Below, piece after piece: positions 30,129-37,545 of a DNA stretch of 64,000 nt. The DNA is from Polynucleobacter sp. AP-Sving-400A-A2 (lineage in GTDB: Bacteria; Pseudomonadota; Gammaproteobacteria; Burkholderiales; Burkholderiaceae): positions 1,364,001-1,428,000 of the forward strand of contig NZ_CP061312.1 of the NCBI RefSeq assembly GCF_018688155.1, in the 5' to 3' direction. Under the pieces are notes generated by a model, which saw nothing but the letters and a program-made list of their open reading frames with translations, ran no database searches and had not been told where the DNA came from. The translations under genes were made by a program, and so were the position numbers. Positions within the stretch are counted from its first letter, which is position 1. Every line of letters starts with the position of its first letter.

Positions 30129-30905
30129 ATGGCTGCCTACAACACTGAAACCGTCCTCACTGTTCATCACTGGAATGACACCCTATTTAGTTTCACGACC
30201 ACCAGAAACAAAGGTCTACGCTTTCGTAGCGGTCATTTTTTGATGATTGGCCTAGAAGTTGAAGGGAAGCCATTGGTTCGCGCCTACAGTGTGGCGAGCC
30301 CTAACTATGAAGAGCATTTAGAGTTTTTAAGTATCAAGGTTCAAGATGGCCCCCTCACCTCCCGTCTTCAGAAGATTCAGGTGGGCGACCCGATTTTGGT
30401 CAGCGAGAAATCCGTAGGTACCCTAGTCATCGACGACTTAAATCCAGGTAAGCACCTCTACTTATTTAGTACCGGCACAGGACTGGCACCCTTCATGAGC
30501 ATTATTCGTGATCCGGATACCTATGAGAAGTTTGAAAAAGTAGTGTTGATTCATGGTGTTCGTTTGGTAAGTGAGCTGGCCTATGGTGAGTACATTAAAG
30601 ATGAACTCACTCAAAACGAATATATTGGTGAAATCATTCGCGAGAAGTTAATTTATTACCCAACCGTGACGCGCGAAGCTTTTAAGCACACGGGTCGTTT
30701 AACTACCGCGATTGAATCAGGCCAACTCTTTAAAGATATTGGTTTGCCTCCATTAGACCCAGCAGTAGATCGCGCCATGATCTGTGGTAGCCCATCCATG
30801 CTAAAAGAAACTGCGGAGATGCTCGATTCCAAAGGCTTTAAGGTATCTCCTAGCCTTGGTCAATTAGGTGACTACGTATTTGAGCGCGCATTCGTAGAAA
30901 AGTAA
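30129..30905 (+). CDS. fpr: Ferredoxin-NADP reductase
   Basis: FAD-containing enzyme of 258 aa that exchanges electrons between NADPH and ferredoxin or flavodoxin, often induced by oxidative stress. The FAD-binding domain has RAYSVASPNYEEHLEF (RxYS motif); the NADP domain has STGTGLAPFMSIIRD and CGSPSMLKET; the C-terminus YVFERAFVEK is typical of bacterial Fpr. It stands alone on the plus strand with a palindrome upstream. Confidence 0.93.
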   Translation: MAAYNTETVLTVHHWNDTLFSFTTTRNKGLRFRSGHFLMIGLEVEGKPLVRAYSVASPNYEEHLEFLSIKVQDGPLTSRLQKIQVGDPILVSEKSVGTLVIDDLNPGKHLYLFSTGTGLAPFMSIIRDPDTYEKFEKVVLIHGVRLVSELAYGEYIKDELTQNEYIGEIIREKLIYYPTVTREAFKHTGRLTTAIESGQLFKDIGLPPLDPAVDRAMICGSPSMLKETAEMLDSKGFKVSPSLGQLGDYVFERAFVEK

Positions 30906-30910
30906 AAAGC

Positions 30911-30964
30911 CTATATATCCAAAAGTAATTTAGTTATCGCTATATGTTTCTTGTGGATATATAG
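30911..30964. repeat. Perfect 10-bp inverted repeat downstream of fpr
   Basis: CTATATATCC (30911-30920) and GGATATATAG (30955-30964) are exact inverted copies 34 nt apart. There is no trailing T run, so a terminator is unlikely. Together with the hairpin at 30968-31004 it forms a structured leader ahead of the small ORF at 31012. Confidence 0.55.
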
Positions 30965-30967
30965 ACA

Positions 30968-31004
30968 CCTTGGTAAATTAGATCTCAGAAGATATTTACC
31001 AAGG
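30968..31004 (+). promoter_or_regulatory. RNA hairpin overlapping the ribosome binding site of the small ORF
   Basis: CCTTGGTAAAT (30968-30978) pairs perfectly with ATTTACCAAGG (30994-31004) over 11 bp around a 15-nt loop. The 3' arm contains AAGG of the Shine-Dalgarno AAGGA (31001-31005) for the ATG at 31012, so folding would block translation. Confidence 0.55.
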
Positions 31005-31011
31005 AATTGAG

Positions 31012-31176
31012 ATGTCCCCCGTCCAAGTGCACTACAACCCTATCATTACGCAGTTACTACGTGAGCATGATCGCTTGCCACATGAGAATGTGACTGAACG
31101 AAAAAACTTCCAACGCAGGATTCTGTTCTTGATGACTACTATCAAGATGGAAGAGTTTGAGGACTCTTACGCTTAA
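31012..31176 (+). CDS. Small protein of 54 aa, unknown
   Basis: ATG at 31012 with Shine-Dalgarno AAGGA six bases upstream opens a 54-codon frame ending TAA at 31174-31176. The product begins MSPVQVHYNPIITQLLREHD and is charged and helical, with a basic middle (ERKNFQRRILF) and an acidic end (KMEEFEDSYA). No family is recognised. The good ribosome binding site, the structured leader and the isolated position between fpr and the yeiH-like gene suggest a real gene. Confidence 0.5.
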   Translation: MSPVQVHYNPIITQLLREHDRLPHENVTERKNFQRRILFLMTTIKMEEFEDSYA

Positions 31177-31185
31177 AAATCTTCC

Positions 31186-32181
31186 TTACAGAGAGCTACT
31201 AATGAAGATTAATCCGATTGCAGCAATAAATATTGTCTCAACAACTAACATCACAACAGGCTGCCAACCCAATTTGGCCAGATCTTGAAAATTGGTTTTT
31301 AACCCAGCAGCAGCAATAGCAATCACTAGCATCCACCGGGAAATACCACCTATCGAATGAGTTATCGAGCTTGGCAAGATCTGCATGGATGCAACAACCG
31401 ATAAAGCCACAAATCCCAATAGGAATGTTGGTATCAGGCGTAAGCTGCCCCATCCTAAGCGTTGAGATGATTTTTCAGCACCAAAGAAAATAGAGATAAA
31501 TAAAACGACAGGTAATAAAAGAGCGACACGGAAAAGCTTAACTACAGTAGCTACATCACCTGCCTCAGGGCCAAACAACATACCCGCAGCCACTACCTGC
31601 GCAACATCATGAATAGTAGCCCCTAGAAAGATGCCTGCAGGTAAGGCGGTGATATTGATCAACTGCAATGCGAAGGGATACACCACCATGGCAATGGTGG
31701 AGAGGACGGTTACCCCTACCACTACAAGCAGAGTAAAACGCTCATTCTCTTTTGTTTTTGGCAGAACTGAAGCTACCGCTAAGGCTGCTGAAGCTCCGCA
31801 AATACCAACGGATCCACCCGCAATCAATCCAAAGTCTGGGGATAGCTTTAAGAGCTTAGCTAAAAAGAATCCCAGGGCTACCGTAGCAGCAACTGCAAAC
31901 ATCACCATTAATCCGGTATTCAAACCAATTGCGCCAATATCAGCAAATGTAATCCGAATACCCAGAAATGCGACACCCAAACGCAAAACCGTTTTGGCGC
32001 AAAAATCAATTCCCGGCTTTACTGCCTCATTGAGATAGAGAAAATGGAGCGACAAGCCAATCAGTAATGCGTACAACAACTGTGGGCCACCATAATTCTC
32101 AGAAAGAAAACTGGTGGACATGGCAATGAGCAAGCAAACCAACAGTCCTGGAGTATTTTTCCGAATGGTGGTCAACATCAA
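31186..32181 (-). CDS. YeiH/UPF0324 family putative sulfate/sulfite exporter
   Basis: A 331 aa membrane protein with about ten hydrophobic segments. Family signatures include LRLGVAFLGIRI, GSVGICGASAALA and GATIHDVAQVVAAG. Members of this family have been proposed to export sulfite or sulfate during organosulfonate degradation (SuyZ/TauZ-like roles). Here it ends a minus-strand unit of SuyA/SuyB-like subunits, a dehydrogenase and a GntR regulator, starting 2 bp after the regulator ends, which supports the exporter idea. Confidence 0.8.
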   Translation of the reverse strand: MMLTTIRKNTPGLLVCLLIAMSTSFLSENYGGPQLLYALLIGLSLHFLYLNEAVKPGIDFCAKTVLRLGVAFLGIRITFADIGAIGLNTGLMVMFAVAATVALGFFLAKLLKLSPDFGLIAGGSVGICGASAALAVASVLPKTKENERFTLLVVVGVTVLSTIAMVVYPFALQLINITALPAGIFLGATIHDVAQVVAAGMLFGPEAGDVATVVKLFRVALLLPVVLFISIFFGAEKSSQRLGWGSLRLIPTFLLGFVALSVVASMQILPSSITHSIGGISRWMLVIAIAAAGLKTNFQDLAKLGWQPVVMLVVETIFIAAIGLIFISSSL

Positions 32182-32182
32182 A

Positions 32183-32902
32183 CTAAGCTACCAACTCACT
32201 GAAATACTCATGTTGAGTAGTATTTAACGTGGAAACACGCCACTCTAGAGGCTCATCCTGAATGCCCAGCGCCACTCTTCTGATCACTAGTACGGGAGAC
32301 TCTGGACTTAATCCAAGCCACTCAGCATGTTGCTTCCCCGCTAAGCCGGCACGTAAACGCTCACTACTTCGCACAACGGTCTGGCCGTATTCCATTTGAT
32401 ACATTTGATAAATGCTGCCCTCGCGCTCAATAAAGTCGGCACGGGTTAATTCCTTAAACCGCTGTTTATCTAGCGTAATCTGATCAATCATCACGCACTG
32501 CCCTTCCAATGACAGGCGATTGGTAATTCTCCAAACGGGTGCACCCTCTTTTATTGCCAGCTTACTCGCCTCTTCCTTATTGGCAGTAGCGCTATTTAAG
32601 GAGACTAGCTCAACTTTGGGGTAAACCTTTTTCTCAGCATCGTGTTTAACAATGTGGAAAAAATAATATAGAAGTCTTTTGAGATCATGCTCAACAACAT
32701 AGGTGCCCCTGCCCTGGCGTCGGACTACGATACCTTCAGCAACCAACTCGTCCACCGCTTTGCGCAGGGTACCTATAGATACATCTAACTCTTTTGATAA
32801 ATCCTTTTCGGCAGGCAACGCCTGCCCCATAGGATATCGACCCCTGACCAGATCTTCGGTGATCTTTTGCTTGACTTCCTCGTAAGCGGTCAGGTTTCTC
32901 AT
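32183..32902 (-). CDS. GntR-family regulator (HutC/UTRA subfamily)
   Basis: A 239 aa transcription factor: N-terminal winged helix (QALPAEKDLSKELDVSIGTLRKAVDELVAEGIVVRRQGRGTYV in two overlapping parts, residues ~22-68) and a C-terminal UTRA ligand domain (residues ~90-235). It lies between the SuyB-like gene (10 bp away) and the exporter gene, so it is most likely the local pathway regulator. The palindrome at 35536-35565 is a candidate binding site. Confidence 0.88.
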   Translation of the reverse strand: MRNLTAYEEVKQKITEDLVRGRYPMGQALPAEKDLSKELDVSIGTLRKAVDELVAEGIVVRRQGRGTYVVEHDLKRLLYYFFHIVKHDAEKKVYPKVELVSLNSATANKEEASKLAIKEGAPVWRITNRLSLEGQCVMIDQITLDKQRFKELTRADFIEREGSIYQMYQMEYGQTVVRSSERLRAGLAGKQHAEWLGLSPESPVLVIRRVALGIQDEPLEWRVSTLNTTQHEYFSELVA

Positions 32903-32911
32903 GCTGCAGTC

Positions 32912-34084
32912 TTATGCTGATTCGTATAAACGAGTCAATACAAACTCACGGTGACCAAGAATTTCAGAAGCAGTCAATTCACCATCAGCTGTACGCTTCA
33001 AGCAATCCAATAGCTTATCTCCCGCCTGATCCATGTTCTCTTCGCGACGCAATAAGCCAGACACATCAACATCGATATGCTCACCCATAGTACGAACAGT
33101 CTTTGGATTAGCGCAAATCTTAATGACTGGAAGAATTGCATTACCGATCACATTACCCTGACCTGTTGGGAAGAAGTGGGCTGTAAAACCTGCAGCTGCG
33201 CACAAGGTAACCATTTCAGCGGCAGCTGATGATGAGTCCATGAAATGCAGTCCAGGAATCTTTGGCTCTTCACCCTTATCCAGCACGCTATCCACAATAC
33301 ATTTTTTACCAATTTTTTGGATATTGCCCAAAGCCTTCTCTTCGATAGTTGTTAAACCACCTGCAATGTTGCCCTTGGTTGGCTGAGAGTCAGATAGATC
33401 GCTTGTCTTATGACGCTCAATCACATCCTGGTAGCGATCAAACATCTCGCGGAACTTTTTCTTAACCTCAGGAGTACGGCAACGCGCTTCAACTAAATGC
33501 TCGCCACCAGTCAATTCAGTAGTTTCACCAAAAACCATGGTGGAACCAATTGCATACAACTTATCAAAAGCATCACCTACGGTTGGATTTGCACCACAAC
33601 CAGAAGTCGTATCGGATTCACCGCATTTTGTAGAAACCCATAGCTCAGACAATGGAGCGGAAACACGTTTTTGCTTTGATGCATGTTTCATCATGCTGTA
33701 GGCAGCCTTACTAGCGGAAGCAATAGTTGCTGTATCGCCATTGCCTTCAATCCAGAAGCCTTCAACTGGCTTGCCAGATGCCTTGATGCCATCAACGATA
33801 ATTTTTGTCCACTGTGGCTCAATACCAATCACCACTACAGCAGCTACGTTTGGATTAGAACCTGTACCAATTAAGGTGCGAAAGTGTAAATCCAAGTCAG
33901 CTCCGAACTGTAAACGACCATAGGAGTGAGGAATCGCCATCGTTCCTTTGATATTGTTTGCCACTGCTTCACAGGCTGCATTGGATAGGTCGTCCAAAGG
34001 CAAAATCAATACGTGATTACGAATACCCATGCGGCCGTTTTCACGGCGATAACCTAAAAAGGTCGCGTCTTTCAAATTAGTCAT
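32912..34084 (-). CDS. suyB: UxaA-family lyase large subunit, probable (2R)-sulfolactate sulfo-lyase subunit beta
   Basis: A 390 aa protein of the altronate/galactarate dehydratase C-terminal family. It opens [24 protein letters not shown]; that [15 protein letters not shown] stretch resembles SuyB rather than altronate dehydratase UxaA, as I recall those sequences. Cysteines in [14 protein letters not shown] and later segments may bind the iron centre. SuyAB splits (R)-sulfolactate to pyruvate and sulfite. Support comes from the separate 93-residue SuyA-like subunit upstream, the Ldh-type dehydrogenase and the YeiH-type exporter. Another hydroxyacid lyase activity remains possible. Confidence 0.72.
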   Translation of the reverse strand: MTNLKDATFLGYRRENGRMGIRNHVLILPLDDLSNAACEAVANNIKGTMAIPHSYGRLQFGADLDLHFRTLIGTGSNPNVAAVVVIGIEPQWTKIIVDGIKASGKPVEGFWIEGNGDTATIASASKAAYSMMKHASKQKRVSAPLSELWVSTKCGESDTTSGCGANPTVGDAFDKLYAIGSTMVFGETTELTGGEHLVEARCRTPEVKKKFREMFDRYQDVIERHKTSDLSDSQPTKGNIAGGLTTIEEKALGNIQKIGKKCIVDSVLDKGEEPKIPGLHFMDSSSAAAEMVTLCAAAGFTAHFFPTGQGNVIGNAILPVIKICANPKTVRTMGEHIDVDVSGLLRREENMDQAGDKLLDCLKRTADGELTASEILGHREFVLTRLYESA

Positions 34085-34125
34085 TTTTTTATCTCTCTCA
34101 ATGAATAGGTAGGTAAGGTGCCGGA

Positions 34126-34407
34126 TTACCAGCGCTTAGTTTTTACGTTTTGGACGTGAAGGTGTTCGCCCTTTTTGATTGGGGCTACTACCTTGCCAAT
34201 ATCAACGCCGTATTTCATTACCGTGTCACCTGGCTTGAAATCGTTCAATGAAATTTTGTGACCAATAGGAATATCACTTTCAGACTTGATATTCAAAGTA
34301 AGGTCGCCATCCATTACCCAACCAATTAAGTCGGTTCCGGCCTTGACGCCCTCAACTACTACTACACCTACGCCATCTGCTGGCTCATGCACGACAAAGT
34401 GGATCAT
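34126..34407 (-). CDS. suyA: UxaA-family lyase small subunit (SAF domain), probable SuyA
   Basis: A 93 aa SAF-domain protein ([49 protein letters not shown]). In fused dehydratases this domain is the N-terminus; a free-standing version with a separate large subunit is the SuyA/SuyB layout of sulfolactate sulfo-lyase. It lies 41 bp upstream of the large-subunit gene on the same strand. Confidence 0.72.
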   Translation of the reverse strand: MIHFVVHEPADGVGVVVVEGVKAGTDLIGWVMDGDLTLNIKSESDIPIGHKISLNDFKPGDTVMKYGVDIGKVVAPIKKGEHLHVQNVKTKRW

Positions 34408-34440
34408 TACTATCTCCTCAATAATCTCGTTTATAAAAAA

Positions 34441-35451
34441 CTACTCAGTCCATGACTGGCGGATACCAGTCTGAATTTCTTCCACAACCACATCTGAAAC
34501 TGTGACGCCATTACTAAATCCTGTAGCACGCTGCTGAAAACGACGTTGTCCAGGAAGACGAGTTCCTGCATCGGCACTTAAGACATCGATAAAGTCTTGG
34601 ATGCGACTGGCAAAAACAGACTTACCTGCCAAACCTGTATCAATAGTCAATATCAGTTGACCAATACGCGGACGATTGCCTTTAGGGTCAAAAAAGGAAT
34701 CCGCTTCATAAGAAAAGCGGCTGCCTGAAAGTCCGACTACTAGCAATTCAACGATGAGGGCTAGTAAGGCCCCTTTATCGCCACCCAAAGGAAGCATTAA
34801 ACCCTTTAAGCCTTCTTGTGGATCAGTAGTTGGCTTGCCATCTGCAGTCAATGCCCATCCTTCTGGAATCGCTTGACCATTTTTTGCTGCAACCAAGAGT
34901 TTTCCGCGGGCTACTGCAGAAAGTGACATGTCTATAACTAAAGGGTCGCCGCTGGGGGTAGGAAAAGCTGCAGCCAATGGGTTGGTTCCAAAGATTGCTT
35001 TTGTACCACCAACCATAGGCATAGCAGCTGGCGTATTTCCAAACAGAAGAGAGACATAACCTGCTCGGGCTGCAGCCTCAACATAATGCCCTGCAACACC
35101 AAAATGATGGCTATTAGTTATAGCTACTAAACCAAGGCCATTTTTGGAGGCTAGGTTCACTGATAGGTCAGTTGCAAAACGAAGTGCAGGAAATGCAAGG
35201 CCATCACGTGCATCGACCAAAGCGGCTGCTAATTTAAATGGACGGACCCTTAACTTGGGATCAAGCTCAATTCGGCCATTTTTCGCATGCGCAGCATATT
35301 GCGGAACTCTCGCCAAACCATGCGAGGCTAGCCCATCCAATTCCGCCAGCGCCAGAAACTGTGCAGTCTCATAAGCCGCTTTTGAATTGATCCCAGCAGC
35401 CTGAAGGCCTGAGCTTGCCAAGGCAAGAATCTCTGGATAGCTCAGATTCAT
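34441..35451 (-). CDS. Ldh-family (malate/L-lactate/sulfolactate type) dehydrogenase
   Basis: A 336 aa NAD(P)-dependent oxidoreductase of the malate/L-lactate/ureidoglycolate dehydrogenase family, unrelated to Rossmann-type lactate dehydrogenase. Visible are HFGVAGHYVEAAARAG (catalytic His region), FGTNPLAAAFPTPSGDPLVIDMS and a C-terminal helix. The family includes ComC, an (R)-sulfolactate dehydrogenase, so with SuyAB-like subunits downstream a role in interconverting sulfopyruvate and (R)-sulfolactate is plausible. The substrate is inferred from context only. Confidence 0.8.
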   Translation of the reverse strand: MNLSYPEILALASSGLQAAGINSKAAYETAQFLALAELDGLASHGLARVPQYAAHAKNGRIELDPKLRVRPFKLAAALVDARDGLAFPALRFATDLSVNLASKNGLGLVAITNSHHFGVAGHYVEAAARAGYVSLLFGNTPAAMPMVGGTKAIFGTNPLAAAFPTPSGDPLVIDMSLSAVARGKLLVAAKNGQAIPEGWALTADGKPTTDPQEGLKGLMLPLGGDKGALLALIVELLVVGLSGSRFSYEADSFFDPKGNRPRIGQLILTIDTGLAGKSVFASRIQDFIDVLSADAGTRLPGQRRFQQRATGFSNGVTVSDVVVEEIQTGIRQSWTE

Positions 35452-35535
35452 GAATACTCTCCACGAATAAGGTCGCTCAAAAGCAGGGTTTTCAGGGCTT
35501 GACTAGATCTAGCTTTAGGGAACAAAATAACTGAC

Positions 35536-35565
35536 ATATCTGAATCATATAGATGATTTAGATAT
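35536..35565. promoter_or_regulatory. Large operator-like palindrome in the divergent suy/Bug spacer
   Basis: ATATCTGAATCAT (35536-35548), 4 bp, ATGATTTAGATAT (35553-35565): 12 of 13 arm positions are symmetric. It lies in the 287-bp spacer between the dehydrogenase (minus) and the Bug-type gene (plus), a natural place for the GntR regulator encoded in the same unit. Confidence 0.6.
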
Positions 35566-35683
35566 CTTGCAATGCCCAATTTGTAATGCAGAGCAGGGAA
35601 TGCCTTGAAGTGCTGCAGGAACTATGGGGGAGACAACAACAATGAATAAGCATATAACTATTAAATAGCAGTTGAGTATATTT

Positions 35684-35712
35684 TTTACATAGCGAAGTAG
35701 CTAAGATATAAA
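35684..35712 (+). promoter_or_regulatory. Probable promoter of the Bug-type gene
   Basis: TTTACA (35684-35689) and TATAAA (35707-35712) are 17 bp apart; the start codon follows at 35739 after a GGAGG ribosome binding site. The palindrome at 35536-35565 lies about 120 bp upstream of the -35. Confidence 0.5.
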
Positions 35713-35738
35713 GATCAAATTACCACTGGAGGTCATCG

Positions 35739-36725
35739 ATGTTTGAGAATAAAAAATATAAGTTCAGTAGACGTTTAGTTTTACTTGCAGGAGCGCTTAC
35801 CCTTGCATTACCTCAATTAGCAACAGCGCAATCCTGGCCAACAAAGCCGATTAAATTAATTATTCCTTTTGCAGCCGGCGGTACCACCGATATTCTTGGT
35901 CGACTGCTAGCTCAGCAGTTAACAAAAGATTTAGGACAAAACGTCATTGTCGAAAATAAGGGCGGTGCTGGTGGAAATATCGCCGCTGAATTTGTAGCGC
36001 AATCGCCCGCAGATGGCTACACCATCATGCTTGCCTCTGGAAGTATGCTGACCGTAAATCCTAGTTTGTATAAAAAATTGCCAGTTAATTACAGTAAAGA
36101 TTTTGTGAACATCACCAATGTGGCTAGTGGCCCAATGTTGCTATCTGTGAGTACCAAAATCCCAGTCAAGAATTTAAATGAATTTATTACCTATGCAAAA
36201 ACTAAGGATCTGAATTTTGGATCGGCAGGTATTGGTAGCCAGGTTCATATGGCAGCTGAAAACTTAACCTATTCCGCCAATATCCCGGCGACCCATGTGC
36301 CTTATAAGGGTGAATCTGCTGCTATCAATGATTTAGTGTCAGGACAAATAGACTTTATGGTTGGCAACCTCACTGCTGCAACGGGTTTTGCAAAAGCTGG
36401 GCAGATTAAGCCGATTGCTGTAACTAGCGCTAAACGCGTAAAGCAACTTCCCGATGTTCCAACGGTTGCCGAAAGTGGCATCCCTGGCTTTGAAAGTACT
36501 GGTTGGTTTGGCTTAGTGGCACCGGCCAATACTCCAAAAGTCATTACGGACAAAATCTATGACGCTACTGTTAAGGCCGTGAAGTCAGAAGCCATGCAAA
36601 AAAGTTTAGAGCTAAACGGCTTATCCCCGGTGGTGAATTCTCAGAAAGACTTTGATGCTCAGATTAAAGCTGAGTTAGCTAACTGGGAAAAGGTGATTAA
36701 GGGTCGCAATATTAGTGCCCAGTAA
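35739..36725 (+). CDS. Bug-type tripartite tricarboxylate transporter substrate-binding protein
   Basis: A 328 aa periplasmic protein with a signal peptide (cleavage after ATAQ region) and the Bug/TctC signature starting SWPTKPIKLIIPFAAGGTTD, followed by GKTL-like elements, ANTPKVITDKI and the usual C-terminal helix. Ligands of Bug proteins are small carboxylates or related acids. No TctA/TctB membrane genes are in the window. Divergent placement from the suy-like unit suggests it binds a compound of that pathway. Confidence 0.9.
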   Translation: MFENKKYKFSRRLVLLAGALTLALPQLATAQSWPTKPIKLIIPFAAGGTTDILGRLLAQQLTKDLGQNVIVENKGGAGGNIAAEFVAQSPADGYTIMLASGSMLTVNPSLYKKLPVNYSKDFVNITNVASGPMLLSVSTKIPVKNLNEFITYAKTKDLNFGSAGIGSQVHMAAENLTYSANIPATHVPYKGESAAINDLVSGQIDFMVGNLTAATGFAKAGQIKPIAVTSAKRVKQLPDVPTVAESGIPGFESTGWFGLVAPANTPKVITDKIYDATVKAVKSEAMQKSLELNGLSPVVNSQKDFDAQIKAELANWEKVIKGRNISAQ

Positions 36726-36742
36726 TGATTGCAAGCTGAATG

Positions 36743-36775
36743 TAAAAAGCGAAGATTTATCCTCGCTTTTTTCTT
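36743..36775 (+). terminator. Terminator after the Bug-type gene
   Basis: Stem AAAAAGCGA / TCGCTTTTT around a 10-nt loop, with a T run; it lies between convergent genes and may act in both directions. Confidence 0.7.
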
Positions 36776-36791
36776 TTCCAATAAATTATTT

Positions 36792-37535
36792 TTATGTAAT
36801 CTGCCTAATTAATAACATCGAGCCAGCAAACACCAATATTGACCCATAGGCAATACGCATAGAAGCGTTGCTAAGCTTGGTGTGAACATGGGACCCCGCC
36901 CAAATTCCCAAGAAAGTCACAGGCATTAAACAAATAGCAAGGCCGATGACCTCCCAGCTCAGGATGAGTCCCGTAACTAGCATTAAGGTCAGCCGCAAAA
37001 ATGTCAGCATAAAAATAGCGAATGCCATAGTCGCACGAAGTACCTTGGGATTATTAATTCTTAAACCGAGGTAAGAAACGTACACCGGTCCGCCTGTAGC
37101 AAAAAGGGCTGTAAATACACCGCCAAAGAATCCAAATGGTACTGCCCACCACCTGTTAATTGGATCTCGAGACTCGACATTTCTCTGAACCAAAACACGA
37201 AAACCGTTAATAGCTGCAAATAGCCCAAGGATTAAGAGCAAGGGTTCGCTTGGCGCTCTTATCAATAAAAAGATACCCAATACCATTCCAATTAAGCTAA
37301 AGGGGAATAGCCATTTCAATTCTTGAATATTTGCATCGCTAGATGACTTCCTGCCGACATAAAGTGAGGCACAGATATCAATGATGACCATCATTGGTAC
37401 TACAACCTTTAGTGGATACATCTGAACCAATAAAGGTACAGATACTATTGACGAGCCGAATCCAGAAATTCCAAAGATGAAGAATCCGCAAAGAACTATT
37501 ACAGCTGCTAGCGCAAGTGAGGCCGGCTCAATCAA
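36792..37535 (-). CDS. TauE/SafE family permease
   Basis: A 247 aa membrane protein with about eight hydrophobic segments and the family opening GFFIFGISGFGSSIVSVPLL. TauE/SafE members are anion permeases, several proposed as sulfite or sulfonate exporters. It is the last gene of the succinate dehydrogenase/fumarase-like operon, 10 bp after the flavoprotein gene. Proximity to the suy-like unit allows a sulfite-export role, but operon membership could instead point to a carboxylate. Confidence 0.85.
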   Translation of the reverse strand: MIEPASLALAAVIVLCGFFIFGISGFGSSIVSVPLLVQMYPLKVVVPMMVIIDICASLYVGRKSSSDANIQELKWLFPFSLIGMVLGIFLLIRAPSEPLLLILGLFAAINGFRVLVQRNVESRDPINRWWAVPFGFFGGVFTALFATGGPVYVSYLGLRINNPKVLRATMAFAIFMLTFLRLTLMLVTGLILSWEVIGLAICLMPVTFLGIWAGSHVHTKLSNASMRIAYGSILVFAGSMLLIRQIT

Positions 37536-37545
37536 TTCAAAAATA

